Shown in pieces: positions 24,770 through 33,650 of a DNA stretch of 64,000 nucleotides. Below the pieces are notes generated by a model, which was not told where the DNA came from, made no database searches, and saw nothing but the letters and a program-made list of their open reading frames with translations. Every line of letters begins with the position of its first letter. Within the stretch, counting starts at the first letter, position 1. The translations under genes and the position numbers were made by a program. This DNA comes from Microvirga sp052115485 (lineage in GTDB: Bacteria; Pseudomonadota; Alphaproteobacteria; Rhizobiales; Beijerinckiaceae). The stretch is from NCBI RefSeq assembly GCF_052115485.1, contig NZ_JBFRGU010000002.1, forward strand, positions 248,001-312,000, in the 5' to 3' direction.

Positions 24770-26800
24770 ATGGCTAATTTTACTTATAACCCTCTCCAAT
24801 GGGCATTTGAGCTGTTTTGGAGCGGTAGCAGCATCGGATACGGTGGAACCGAGCTAACCAGTGGCCCGATCACGGGAAATGTCACCAGCGGCTCAACTGG
24901 CAGCCCAGCCGGCGGTTCGGGGACCGGCTCTGGGGCGTTTACAGGCGCATCGTCTAACAGCGACGTTAAGAAAACGTATCCCCCCCTGATTAGTTTTGAT
25001 GACCTCAGTCCCATAAAGGCGGCCGAGATTTTCGCGAGAGACTTCTCCCGTTTCTATTGGGATGACATCACGAATGCTCCATCGGGAAGCTGGAGCAATA
25101 TCCCCGCTGACGTCGGAGTGCGTCCAGGTCAGGTCCGCTTGGTTACTGGCGACCCTTTGTTCGAACAATACCTTATCCTGAAATGGTATTATGGCGAAGA
25201 CCGTGAAAGCGGTAGGCCTGATTACAAATCGGGGGGCGGCTGGATTCTCCTCGGCGCCGGCGATGCTTCCGATACGGCGGGCAACCAAGTCGGCGGAAAC
25301 TCCACGGCCCCGACAGGTGAAGTGTCGAGTTTCACGGTTCGTATGAGTCTCGGTTCATCGAGCGATGACACAATTTATGGTGGCTCCGGTACCGACTGGC
25401 TGTTCGGCGGCAACGGTAATGACGTCCTCTATGGCTACAACGGCAACGATCACGTCAATGGCGGTGCAGGCGCCGATACCATGGACGGCGGCGCTGGAAT
25501 CGATACGCTCGACTACAGTGGCGATGCGGCCGGCGTCCTCGTCGACGTGCGCACCAACACCGCGCTTCATGGCCAAGCCGCAGGCGATGTCATCAGCAAT
25601 TTCGAAAACGTGATCGGCGGATCGGGCCACGATACGATCTACGGCAGCCTCTACGCCAACGAACTGAGCGGGCAGGACGGCAACGACATCTTGGCCGGTG
25701 CCGGCGGGGATGACACGCTGTGGGGCGGCAACGGCCACGACACACTCTATGGCGGCACCGGTGACGATGTCATCTCCGGCGGCAGCGGTAACGACCTCAT
25801 CCAGGGTGGCGTGGGCGCCGACACGATGAGCGGCGACGACGGCATCAATACGCTCGACTACGGCGACGGTACGGTCGGCGTCTATGTCGACGTACACACC
25901 AACACCGCCCGGTATGGCTTCGCCACTGGCGATGTGATCAGCGGCTTTGACAATGTGGTTGGCGGTTCGGGTAATGACACGCTCTACGGCAGCGCTGCTG
26001 CCAATGAGCTGAGCGGGCAGGGCGGCAACGACGTTCTGGCCGGTGCCGGCGGCAACGACACGCTGTGGGGCGGCAACGGCAACGACTGGCTCGAGGGCGG
26101 TACTGGTAACGATCTTGTTGTCGGCGGCGCTGGCGCCGACACGCTCAACGGTGGTGATGGCATCGACACGGTCGTTTATGATGGCTCGGAGGGTGCTCTC
26201 GTCGATCTGCGCACCGGCTTTGTCGCCGGCCAGGCCGCAGGGGATGTGATCAGCAACTTCGAAAACATGATCGGCGGCGCGGGCAACGACACCGTCTACG
26301 GCAGCGCCGATGCCAACGAGCTGAACGGTCAGGACGGCAACGACATCCTGGCTGGCGCGGACGGTAACGACACGCTCTGGGGCGGCACCGGCAACGACTG
26401 GCTCGAGGGCGGCAACGGCAACGATTTGATCGCGGGTGGCAGCGGCGACGACCGTCTGGTCGGCGGGTCCGGCAACGACGTGCTGCATGGCGAGGCTGGC
26501 CGGGACACATTCGTGTTCGACACGGCGCTGAATGCGGCGAGCAATGTGGATGAGATCGTGGGCTTCAACACCTCCGAGGATTGGATCGCCCTGAGCCGCA
26601 GCATTTTCTTCACGGGGAACACCCCGTTGTCGCTGGCCATAGGGCCGACTGCCACGGCCGCGACGGCACAGATCGTGTACGACGATGCGACGGGTGCGTT
26701 GTCGTACGATGCGGACGGGAAGGGGGCTGCGGCGCAGATCAAGTTCGCCCAGCTGGCGCCCCATCTCACCCTGACGGCGGCCAACTTCTTCCTGATTTGA
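24770..26800 (+). CDS. RTX (hemolysin-type calcium-binding) secreted protein
   Basis: 676-residue protein expected to leave the cell by a type I system. The first 190 residues have no domain I recognise and are rich in Gly/Ser/Thr near 40-65. From about residue 205 to 610 there are many GGxGxDxLx nonapeptide repeats that bind calcium, arranged in three similar modules of roughly 120 residues (each with a VDVRTN- or VDLRTG-like segment and QAAGDVISNFEN). The end (DTFVFDTALNAASN, then FAQLAPHLTLTAANFFLI) is the usual uncleaved C-terminal export signal. It has a Shine-Dalgarno TAGGAGAG and a perfect terminator. The last 200 residues are nearly identical to those of the next gene. No type I transporter genes are in the window. 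Confidence 0.9.
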   Translation: MANFTYNPLQWAFELFWSGSSIGYGGTELTSGPITGNVTSGSTGSPAGGSGTGSGAFTGASSNSDVKKTYPPLISFDDLSPIKAAEIFARDFSRFYWDDITNAPSGSWSNIPADVGVRPGQVRLVTGDPLFEQYLILKWYYGEDRESGRPDYKSGGGWILLGAGDASDTAGNQVGGNSTAPTGEVSSFTVRMSLGSSSDDTIYGGSGTDWLFGGNGNDVLYGYNGNDHVNGGAGADTMDGGAGIDTLDYSGDAAGVLVDVRTNTALHGQAAGDVISNFENVIGGSGHDTIYGSLYANELSGQDGNDILAGAGGDDTLWGGNGHDTLYGGTGDDVISGGSGNDLIQGGVGADTMSGDDGINTLDYGDGTVGVYVDVHTNTARYGFATGDVISGFDNVVGGSGNDTLYGSAAANELSGQGGNDVLAGAGGNDTLWGGNGNDWLEGGTGNDLVVGGAGADTLNGGDGIDTVVYDGSEGALVDLRTGFVAGQAAGDVISNFENMIGGAGNDTVYGSADANELNGQDGNDILAGADGNDTLWGGTGNDWLEGGNGNDLIAGGSGDDRLVGGSGNDVLHGEAGRDTFVFDTALNAASNVDEIVGFNTSEDWIALSRSIFFTGNTPLSLAIGPTATAATAQIVYDDATGALSYDADGKGAAAQIKFAQLAPHLTLTAANFFLI

Positions 26801-27159
26801 TCCTGAGCGATATCGCGACACGAAAAGCAAAGGGCCGGTCGAGAGACCGGCCCTTCTGCGTTCAGAAGAGTGCGAGGCTGCTCAGACTACTCCTGCGGCC
26901 GTGCCGAGACATTTGGCGGAGCGGCTGTATCCGCTCCTCGCATCGAGCGTCTGGTGAATGAAGTCTCGTTCGGTGAGGGCATTCAGAATTCGGAACGGGG
27001 CGCGCTCGTTGTCATCGTCTATCGAGAATCAAGACAATTCTTCTAGCAAAGGTTGTGAATACTATTCCACTCAATCACGGGCGCATACTGAGGGCCCTAT
27101 TGTCAAGCTTTGGATTTGTATTAATATAACACTACACAACGTGTTAGGGAGCGATTTCT
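26801..27159. other. Spacer between the two RTX genes
   Basis: 359 bases carrying the terminator of the upstream gene (listed separately), then an AT-rich region with the presumed promoter of the protease gene. A short open frame at 26958-27188 shows no domain and runs into the protease start. Confidence 0.5.
26830..26855 (+). terminator. Terminator of the first RTX gene
   Basis: Perfect 11-base stem AAGGGCCGGTC/GACCGGCCCTT with a GAGA tetraloop, 29 bases after the stop codon. The T run is short, but the stem is strong and repeated after the second RTX gene. Confidence 0.8.
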
Positions 27160-29538
27160 ATGTGCTATGCTTGTGTTGCCGGTCGTAAGAGCGTTTCCTG
27201 GGCCTCGTTCTCACATGATTTGGAGAGGGGACTTTCCTTCGTTCCTTCTGATGAGCATGACACGTATCTTACAATAAGCGGAGGCGGTGCTTCCGTATTC
27301 GATGCAGGGACAGCCGCTTCCGAAGGGCCCGCAAAGTGGGCATCCTTGGCGGCGGGTGAACCATTTTTCGGCAGCGTGGGATCGTGGTTCTCTAATGCCT
27401 ACGATTGGGTGAGCAGTAATATTTCAGGCCTGCCTCTAGGAGTCTTTTCTGCAGCGGCTGCCGGTCTTCCGAATGTTGCAATCGGAGATACCAAGTATTA
27501 TGCGCCCACCAACATCGATTGGGATGTGCTCGCGCTCTTCTCCGGGTCTCAGTGGGCGAATAACACCATCACATACAGCTTCCCGGATTCCCGGTGGGAT
27601 TACGAGTGGATCAATCCGAGCGCTTCCGGCTTCATGCCTGCCTCTCAAGCCACGCAAACAGCTTTTCACGGCATCTTCAAAGGCGCGGCCGGACTGATGT
27701 CTTTGACCTCGCTCGAATCGTTCACAAATGCGACATTCGTCTATGCGGGCAGGGACGATGCCAACATCAAGCTCAGTGGCTTCCAACCCGGTAGCATCAT
27801 CAACCGCAGCCACGGATATTACCCTGGCGTTCCTATCTATGGTGGCGATACTTGGATCACCCATGCCAGCGAAACGCCAAATTTTAGTGTCCTCGGCACG
27901 TATCAATATTATTTATTCCTGCATGAACTCGGGCATACGCTTGGAATGAAGCATTCGCACGATAGCGGTGGAAACCTGCCGAAGATGAGTGCTCAGCACG
28001 ATTCGACCGAGTACACGGTCATGTCGTATAACGTCACTGGAAACCCGCAGACGTTCATGATGTATGACATCGCTGCTCTGCAGGAGATGTATGGTGCCGA
28101 CTTTGGGACCAACAGCGGCAACACGATCTATAAGTGGAGCCAGCAGACCGGCGAAACCTTTATAAACGGGGTTGGCCAGGGCAGTCCCGGCTATAACAAC
28201 CACATCTTCCTGACCATCTGGGATGGTGGAGGCATCGATACTTATAGCTTCGAGAACTACAACACGAATCTCAACATCGATCTGTCACCGGGCGGCTTCT
28301 CTGTCCTATCCGTTGCCCAGCGATCAGGCAGTGCAAATGGCAATGTCTATAATGCCCTGCAATATCACGGAGATATACGCTCTCTGATTGAGAATGCTGT
28401 TGGCGGCTCAGGGAATGATACGATCACCGGCAACGTGGCCAACAATGTTCTTTCCGGTAATGCAGGTAACGACTCTCTCTCTGGCGGTGCGGGCGCCGAC
28501 ACCCTGTCTGGCGGTGCGGGTGCGGACGTGTTGGATGGCGGAACTGGTGTCGACACGGCCGACTACGCCAGCGACACGGAGGGTGTTCTCGTGGATGTCC
28601 GCGTCGGGATCGGCCAGCGTGGCCAGGCGGCAGGGGACGTCATCCGCAACATCGAGAACGTGATTGGCGGTTCAGGGAGCGACACGATCTACGGTAGCCA
28701 TGAGGCGAATGTGCTCAAGGGTCAGGACGGCAACGACATCCTGGCTGGCGCCGGCGGCAATGACACCATCTGGGGCGGCGATGGCAGCGATGTCCTCTAT
28801 GGCGACGATGGCAACGATTACGTAGCTGGCCAGGAGGGTAACGATGTCATCGCAGGCGGTGCGGGTGCCGACACCCTGAGCGGTGGCGATGGCACCGACA
28901 CGCTCGTCTATGGCGGCGTGGAGGGGGCTTTGGTCGATCTGCGCACCGGTTATGTCGCCGGCCAGGCAGCGGGTGACGTGATCAGCGGCTTCGAAAACCT
29001 GATCGGCGGCGCGGGCAACGACACCGTCTACGGCAGCGCTGATGCCAACGAGCTCAACGGTCAGGACGGCAACGACATCCTGGCTGGCGCGGACGGCAAC
29101 GACACGCTGTGGGGCGGCAACGGCAACGACTGGCTCGAAGGTGGCAACGGCAACGATTTGATCGCGGGTGGCAGCGGCGACGACCGTCTGGTCGGCGGGT
29201 CCGGCAACGATGTGCTGCATGGCGAGGCTGGCCGTGACACGTTCGTGTTCGACACGGCGCTGAATGCGGCGAGCAATGTCGATCAGATCGTGGGCTTCAA
29301 CGCATCGGAGGATTGGATCGCGCTGAGCCGCAGCATTTTTGGCGGGTTTGGCTCCTCGGTGTCGCTGGTAGCGGGTCCGGGTGCCACGGCCAATGCCGCG
29401 ACGGCACAGATCGTGTACGACAGCACGACGGGTGCGTTGTCGTACGATGCGGACGGGAAGGGGGCTGCGGCGCAGATCAAGTTCGCCCAGCTGGCGCCTC
29501 ATCTCACCCTGACGGCGGCCAACTTCTTCCTGATCTGA
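27160..29538 (+). CDS. Serralysin-type RTX metalloprotease (peptidase M10)
   Basis: 792-residue secreted zinc protease. The catalytic motif is H255-E256-x2-H259-x5-H265 (HELGHTLGMKH), with the Met-turn at M288 (VMSYN), as in serralysins. An astacin/matrixin-like domain covers about residues 120-310, then an M10 C-terminal region, then RTX repeats (about 415-700) in two modules like those of the upstream gene, and the same C-terminal type I export signal. The start MCYACVAG has no classical signal peptide, as expected for type I export. The last 200 residues and the terminator are near-copies of the first RTX gene. Substrate unknown; a role in nutrient release or host/biofilm contact is possible. 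Confidence 0.92.
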   Translation: MCYACVAGRKSVSWASFSHDLERGLSFVPSDEHDTYLTISGGGASVFDAGTAASEGPAKWASLAAGEPFFGSVGSWFSNAYDWVSSNISGLPLGVFSAAAAGLPNVAIGDTKYYAPTNIDWDVLALFSGSQWANNTITYSFPDSRWDYEWINPSASGFMPASQATQTAFHGIFKGAAGLMSLTSLESFTNATFVYAGRDDANIKLSGFQPGSIINRSHGYYPGVPIYGGDTWITHASETPNFSVLGTYQYYLFLHELGHTLGMKHSHDSGGNLPKMSAQHDSTEYTVMSYNVTGNPQTFMMYDIAALQEMYGADFGTNSGNTIYKWSQQTGETFINGVGQGSPGYNNHIFLTIWDGGGIDTYSFENYNTNLNIDLSPGGFSVLSVAQRSGSANGNVYNALQYHGDIRSLIENAVGGSGNDTITGNVANNVLSGNAGNDSLSGGAGADTLSGGAGADVLDGGTGVDTADYASDTEGVLVDVRVGIGQRGQAAGDVIRNIENVIGGSGSDTIYGSHEANVLKGQDGNDILAGAGGNDTIWGGDGSDVLYGDDGNDYVAGQEGNDVIAGGAGADTLSGGDGTDTLVYGGVEGALVDLRTGYVAGQAAGDVISGFENLIGGAGNDTVYGSADANELNGQDGNDILAGADGNDTLWGGNGNDWLEGGNGNDLIAGGSGDDRLVGGSGNDVLHGEAGRDTFVFDTALNAASNVDQIVGFNASEDWIALSRSIFGGFGSSVSLVAGPGATANAATAQIVYDSTTGALSYDADGKGAAAQIKFAQLAPHLTLTAANFFLI

Positions 29539-29567
29539 TCCTGGGCGACATCGCGACACGAAAAAGC

Positions 29568-29595
29568 AAAGGGCCGGTCGAAAGACCGGCCCTTT
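29568..29595 (+). terminator. Terminator of the RTX protease gene
   Basis: Perfect 12-base stem AAAGGGCCGGTC/GACCGGCCCTTT with GAAA tetraloop, 29 bases after the stop, almost the same as the terminator of the upstream RTX gene. Confidence 0.85.
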
Positions 29596-29601
29596 CCAGT
29601 T

Positions 29602-29968
29602 TGTGGCCTGGCCGATTATAGCGATGCGTCCTCTGGCGTCGTGGCGAGCCTGTCGGAGGCGTACCTCAACACGGGGGATGCGGCCGGCGACAGCTACAGC
29701 GCGATCGAGGGCCTGAGCGGATCGGCCTATGTGGACCGTCTGAGCGGCGACGAGAACGCCAACATCCTGATCGGCAACGCCGGCAACGACACGCTCAATG
29801 GCGGTGCGGGCAACGACGTGTTGAACGGGCGAGCTGTTCTACGATGCGGATGGGACGGGGCGTCAGGCGCAGGTCAAGTTCGCGGTTCTGAATGCGGGAG
29901 CGTACCTGACGGCGGCAACCATCACTGTGAAGGGCTATGTCCCGCCATCAGGCGACGACTGGTTCTGA
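29602..29968 (+). pseudogene. Frameshifted fragment of a third RTX protein
   Basis: In one frame the region reads LADYSDASSGVVASLSEAY, then NTGDAAGDSYSAIEGLSG and nonapeptides IGNAGNDTLNGGAGNDVLNG, all typical RTX sequence, but with no start codon context: it begins directly after the terminator of the protease gene. Near 29829 the frame changes and continues as ELFYDADGTGRQAQVKF and VLNAGAYLTAATI to a TGA at 29966-29968, which is a normal RTX C-terminus. The missing middle and the shift indicate a deletion remnant. It differs from the two intact genes, so it comes from a separate paralogue. Confidence 0.85.
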
Positions 29969-30001
29969 TCCCGCTTGCCGGGTTTTCAGTACTGATCCAA
30001 G

Positions 30002-30026
30002 GCAAGGGGCCCTCAATGCCCCTTGC
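30002..30026 (+). terminator. Hairpin after the RTX fragment
   Basis: Perfect 9-base stem GCAAGGGGC/GCCCCTTGC with a 7-base loop, 34 bases after the stop of the RTX fragment. There is no T run; it may be the old terminator of that gene. Confidence 0.5.
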
Positions 30027-30106
30027 TCACTTATGAAGTTCAACGACTGGAAGAGCCTCTTCCACGATGTAAATGAGCTTCGGTAGGCGCTTATGCAGCC
30101 ACCTCT

Positions 30107-30401
30107 ATGCACGACTTCTTCAGACGCCATATTCCGCGCGACTTCGGTACCTGGTGGAACGGACAGACCCTGGGCACCCGATTCTTCAGGTGGCGCAAGG
30201 CAGTTCGTGGGCCAGGACGAATCGGCAACCACTACTACCGCTCAGGCCAAGGCGATCGACTCGAATGTGGGCGTCGAGCGACGGTGGGTTATCGATAACG
30301 GCGACGCCGACGCCTCGCGCGTTCCCCCGGGCTGGCGCGCTTGGCTCTGCCACAACGGCGATGTGTCCCCGAGCGAGGAGAACTATCAGCCGGCTCCCGG
30401 G
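30107..30401 (+). pseudogene. NDUFA12-like (complex I accessory subunit) pseudogene
   Basis: The reading frame from ATG 30107 gives GTWWNGQTLGTRFFRWRK, the hallmark start of NDUFA12-family proteins. The family sequence then switches frames: FVGQDE in one frame, GNHYYRSG in the first, and finally VGVERRWVIDNG, DADASRVPPGWRAW and VSPSEENYQP in the other. At least three small indels are therefore needed to restore one protein, so this copy is dead. NDUFA12 homologues are found in alphaproteobacterial complex I; a functional copy probably exists elsewhere in the genome. Confidence 0.85.
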
Positions 30402-30472
30402 AGAGGTCTCATAGCGAGAACATTGTCAACCGAGGTCGACATCCTAAGACGCCGACGGAACGCGAAAAATCT

Positions 30473-30514
30473 CAGACTTGGAATAGGTGGGACCAGACTC
30501 CGAATAGGTGAGAC
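30473..30514. repeat. Two tandem 21-bp repeats, right flank of RTX region
   Basis: Copies at 30473-30493 and 30494-30514 share 18 of 21 bases (GAATAGGTGnGAC core). On the minus strand each reads TCTCAC/TCCCAC-CTATTC-GAGTC-like, resembling in period and layout the pair at 24387-24428, but in opposite orientation. They may be the end of an old insertion element; no transposase is seen. Confidence 0.5.
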
Positions 30515-30611
30515 AGCACAACACAGATAGGGACGCCCATTAGCATAATTCGCATAAGATATATTATGGAACTTAAATGCAGATCGCAAACATTCTCGAG
30601 CTAACCGAAAC

Positions 30612-31409
30612 TCAGTTCGCCTCAATCACCATCCCGTCAAAAGCCGGCTGAACATGCGGTGGAAGCTCGCGGCCCAGAGTGTCGTAATCCAGATCGGAAT
30701 GTAGGTTCGTCAGGATCGCGCGCTTTGGTTTGACACGCTCGATCAGCGCCATGGCATCGCTGACCGAGAAATGGGTTGGATGCGGCGTGTAGCGCAGAGC
30801 ATCGATGATCAGGACGTCTAAGTTTTCGAGATACTGGATGCTCTCTTCGGGCATGAAGCTGACATCAGGCGCGTATGCGATGTCGTTGAAACGAAATCCA
30901 AGGGTATCGATATCCCCGTGGACCATGTGGAACGGTTGGGCCTCGATCGTCTCGCCGGCACCTTGGATGTGCACTGGCAGTCCGGGCTTCAGGAGATGAG
31001 CCTCCAGGATCGGCGGATAGGAACTGCCGGGCGGCGCATCGAAGCAATATCCGAAACGTGCGAGCAACAACTCGCTGGTCACGCGATCCGCGTAAACCGG
31101 AATGCGGGACCGCATGGCGATCACGAGCGGCCTGAGGTCGTCGATGCCGTGGGTGTGATCGGCGTGCTGATGCGTAAACAGGACGGCGTCCAAATGTTTG
31201 ACGTTCGCATCGAGGAGCTGTTCCCGCAGGTCCGGCGAGGTGTCGACGAGAATGCGCGTCGTCCCGGTTCCATCGGCCTCTTCAACCAGAATCGAGCAGC
31301 GCCTCCGGCGATTGCGCGGATTTTCGGGATCACAAGCCCCCCAGCCGGAGCCGACGCGCGGCACGCCACCAGATGAGCCGCAGCCGAGGATCGTGATGCG
31401 CAAGTTCAT
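30612..31409 (-). CDS. MBL-fold metallohydrolase (PhnP-like)
   Basis: A 265-residue metallo-beta-lactamase-fold hydrolase. It opens with the ILGCGSSGGVPR motif common to PhnP/RNase Z-like members, carries FTHQHADHTHGIDDLR (HxHxDH metal site) near residue 80 and a later conserved HGD and LHSDLDY. The gene closes the housekeeping run dac-tmk-holB-metG-tatD, an arrangement widespread in this order, and its start overlaps the tatD stop (ATGA). Substrate is unknown; a cyclic phosphodiester hydrolase activity like that of PhnP is a guess. Confidence 0.85.
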   Translation of the reverse strand: MNLRITILGCGSSGGVPRVGSGWGACDPENPRNRRRRCSILVEEADGTGTTRILVDTSPDLREQLLDANVKHLDAVLFTHQHADHTHGIDDLRPLVIAMRSRIPVYADRVTSELLLARFGYCFDAPPGSSYPPILEAHLLKPGLPVHIQGAGETIEAQPFHMVHGDIDTLGFRFNDIAYAPDVSFMPEESIQYLENLDVLIIDALRYTPHPTHFSVSDAMALIERVKPKRAILTNLHSDLDYDTLGRELPPHVQPAFDGMVIEAN

Positions 31410-32215
31410 TGTCCCAAAACCCGTCCTGCGATCGCATCCGCGGAGACTGCTTTCGAGAACAGGCGATAGAAGTTCTCGGTCGTCATTCGCGCGATCTCGG
31501 CCTCTGTTTTTTCAATGACTTGCGCCAAAGTCTTCGCAGTATGGAATACGTAGGCGGGTTCATTGGTCTTGCCGCGATAAGGCTCCGGCGCGAGGTACGG
31601 CGCATCTGTTTCGACCAGCAGCCGATCATGCGGAACGGAAGCAGCGATCTGGCGGATGTCCTCGGACTTCTTGAATGTCAGAATGCCAGAGAATGAAACG
31701 TAAAGGCCCAATTCAACACCGGCATCGGCAAGCTTCTGACCGGATGAAAAGCAGTGCAGAACGGCCTTGAAGGCCCCCTTCCCCATTTCATCCCGCAGAA
31801 TGGCGATCATGTCGTCATCGGCATTTCTCGCGTGGATCACGAGCGGCAATCCCGCTACGCGCGCGGCTGCGATATGGGCGCGGAAGACGCGCTGCTGCAC
31901 GTCGCGTGGGCTGGTATCGTAATGATAGTCGAGGCCCGCCTCACCGAGGCCGATACACCGGGGATGCTGCGCCAGTTCCACAAGGCGCTCAGCGGGGGTA
32001 TCGGGTTCCGCTGCGGCGTTGTGAGGGTGCGTGCCGACGGTGAAATAGACCGTGTCATGATCCTCGGCGATTTGCCGATAGGTATAGAACCGCGAAACGA
32101 AGGTCGAAATCGTCACCATGCGGCCCACGCCTTGCCGGGCGGCGGCACTCAGAATTTCCGGCAGCCGGGCTTGAAAGTCCGGGAAATCGAGGTGGCAATG
32201 ACTGTCGACGAGCAT
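31406..32215 (-). CDS. tatD: TatD-family metal-dependent hydrolase
   Basis: TIM-barrel metallohydrolase of 269 residues when started at the ATG giving MLVDSHCHLDFPDF; an ATG 11 codons further upstream (32248) adds an uncharacteristic tail. Metal ligands are visible in DSHCHLD at the N-terminus, GEAGLDYHYD near residue 90, VIHARNADDD near 130, LHCFSSG near 155 and VETDAPYLAP near 205. TatD proteins have 3'-5' DNase activity. The gene is coupled to the MBL gene by a four-base overlap and belongs to the same run as metG and holB. Confidence 0.92.
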   Translation of the reverse strand: MLVDSHCHLDFPDFQARLPEILSAAARQGVGRMVTISTFVSRFYTYRQIAEDHDTVYFTVGTHPHNAAAEPDTPAERLVELAQHPRCIGLGEAGLDYHYDTSPRDVQQRVFRAHIAAARVAGLPLVIHARNADDDMIAILRDEMGKGAFKAVLHCFSSGQKLADAGVELGLYVSFSGILTFKKSEDIRQIAASVPHDRLLVETDAPYLAPEPYRGKTNEPAYVFHTAKTLAQVIEKTEAEIARMTTENFYRLFSKAVSADAIAGRVLGQ

Positions 32216-32280
32216 GGCTGAAGGCGCCCTCCTCCGGACGCCCGACAACGGAATCGGGTGCGTCCGAGCGGCTACGTATA

Positions 32281-33600
32281 TCAGTGTGAGGATTGTTGAC
32301 TATCGTCTCTTGGCCTCGCTTCATTCTCGATCAGCTGGCGAACCTGCTCCCGATGGCGCAGAACCGGGCGCTCGTAACAATCGCTCGGCAAGGCGACCGG
32401 AACGGTCAGGCAGACGCTTTGCGCAGGCAGAATATCCGCCCAGTCGCTGATCAACTGCTTATAGGAACGCCCGACGGGCCTGATGTTGCGATCGAGATCG
32501 TACAGCCCCACCGGGGTGACGTTGTTGTTTTCCTCACGCAACGCGACATCCCAATCCATCTGATCGGTCAAAGAATACCAGGTGAAGCCGACGACGGGGA
32601 CGCCGTTATTGCGGACCCTCAGGACGTTCGCCCATTGCTTCCAGAGCCAGTTGACCGCCTCGTTGCCTTCCGGTCCCTCCATCAGGTTCGTTTCGGTGTG
32701 CATCACGGGTAGTCGATACCGGCCGTAATATTGCCGCGTGATCTCGTCGTAACCAAAGACATCTCCCGCCGACGTGGTCGAGCCGTCGTGGCGCACGCGA
32801 TGCTCGTTCGTCATGTAGTAGTCGTTTCCCATGATGCAGTGATGGCGCAAAGACGAGCGCTCAAGGAAGAAATGGTACTGCTCCCGGGTCATCCCGTTAT
32901 CCATCAGATATTCGTACATCTCTGAATCGACTCGTCGTCCATAATTGAGATCGAGGGAGAGAAAGCGACGCGAATTCATGATTTCCGCGGGCTTGATCGC
33001 GGACGGATTCTCGGCGTGGAAATACTCCGATGACTCGCTTTGAACGAAGATTGCGTCGGGGCGAACCTTAAGGATGCTTTCCATGGCGAGCACATTCGCT
33101 TTCGCGAGGTGCCTCAACGCAGTGACGAAGGCCTTGTCGGTCTTCATCTGCTCGTTCCACCAGCCGTAGTATGCCGAGAACAAGGCGCAGACGAAGATCT
33201 CGTTGATGGGCGTGTAGAGCTGAACCCACGGAAACCGCCGCGCAAAGGCCTCCGCATAGGAACCGAAGAGCTGGGGGAAGTCGGGGTTCTGAAAGTTGCC
33301 GATCCAATCGGGAACGCCGAAATGGCAGAGATCGACGATGGGCACGATGTCCCGCCGCTCCAGTTCGGAGAATGTCAGATCGGGGAACACCCAGTTGTAA
33401 CGGCCCGGGCCGACAAAAGTGGTGTGAAGCGGCGGCCCATAGCGGAGAAAACGGATATTGAGATCTCTCAGAAGGTCGAAATCGGTCTTCCAGTATTTGT
33501 AATGGCCGCACTTCTCCATCTCATCGATGCGGGTGCGGCCATTATTGATGGTCGGATCGCTGTTCTCGATTCCAGTCGCGAACATGAAGGATGTGAACAT
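32281..33600 (-). CDS. GH1-like glycoside hydrolase
   Basis: A 439-residue protein of the clan GH-A type, closest in layout to family 1 beta-glucosidases. The acid/base region reads LYTPINEIFV near residue 145 (the family's NEP position is NEI here) and the nucleophile region reads LPVMHTETNLM near residue 300. WYSLTDQMDWDVAL near 355 matches the region of GH1 with a conserved Trp. No signal peptide. It lies on the minus strand between metG and tatD, interrupting a run that is otherwise housekeeping. Substrate cannot be predicted; loss of the Pro in NEP suggests divergence. Confidence 0.75.
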   Translation of the reverse strand: MFTSFMFATGIENSDPTINNGRTRIDEMEKCGHYKYWKTDFDLLRDLNIRFLRYGPPLHTTFVGPGRYNWVFPDLTFSELERRDIVPIVDLCHFGVPDWIGNFQNPDFPQLFGSYAEAFARRFPWVQLYTPINEIFVCALFSAYYGWWNEQMKTDKAFVTALRHLAKANVLAMESILKVRPDAIFVQSESSEYFHAENPSAIKPAEIMNSRRFLSLDLNYGRRVDSEMYEYLMDNGMTREQYHFFLERSSLRHHCIMGNDYYMTNEHRVRHDGSTTSAGDVFGYDEITRQYYGRYRLPVMHTETNLMEGPEGNEAVNWLWKQWANVLRVRNNGVPVVGFTWYSLTDQMDWDVALREENNNVTPVGLYDLDRNIRPVGRSYKQLISDWADILPAQSVCLTVPVALPSDCYERPVLRHREQVRQLIENEARPRDDSQQSSH

Positions 33601-33650
33601 ATCGACTTCCGCTCGAGCCTGTGTGGCTCATGGAGCGGAAGTTGATCCAT

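Noticed and set aside
25355..26830. 491-codon open frame on the minus strand across the first RTX gene
   Set aside because: It is the mirror of the repetitive RTX coding sequence, has only Val/Ala/Arg-rich pseudo-repeats, and no domain or start signal.
28672..29559. 295-codon minus-strand frame across the RTX protease gene
   Set aside because: Same shadow effect of RTX repeats as in the first RTX gene.
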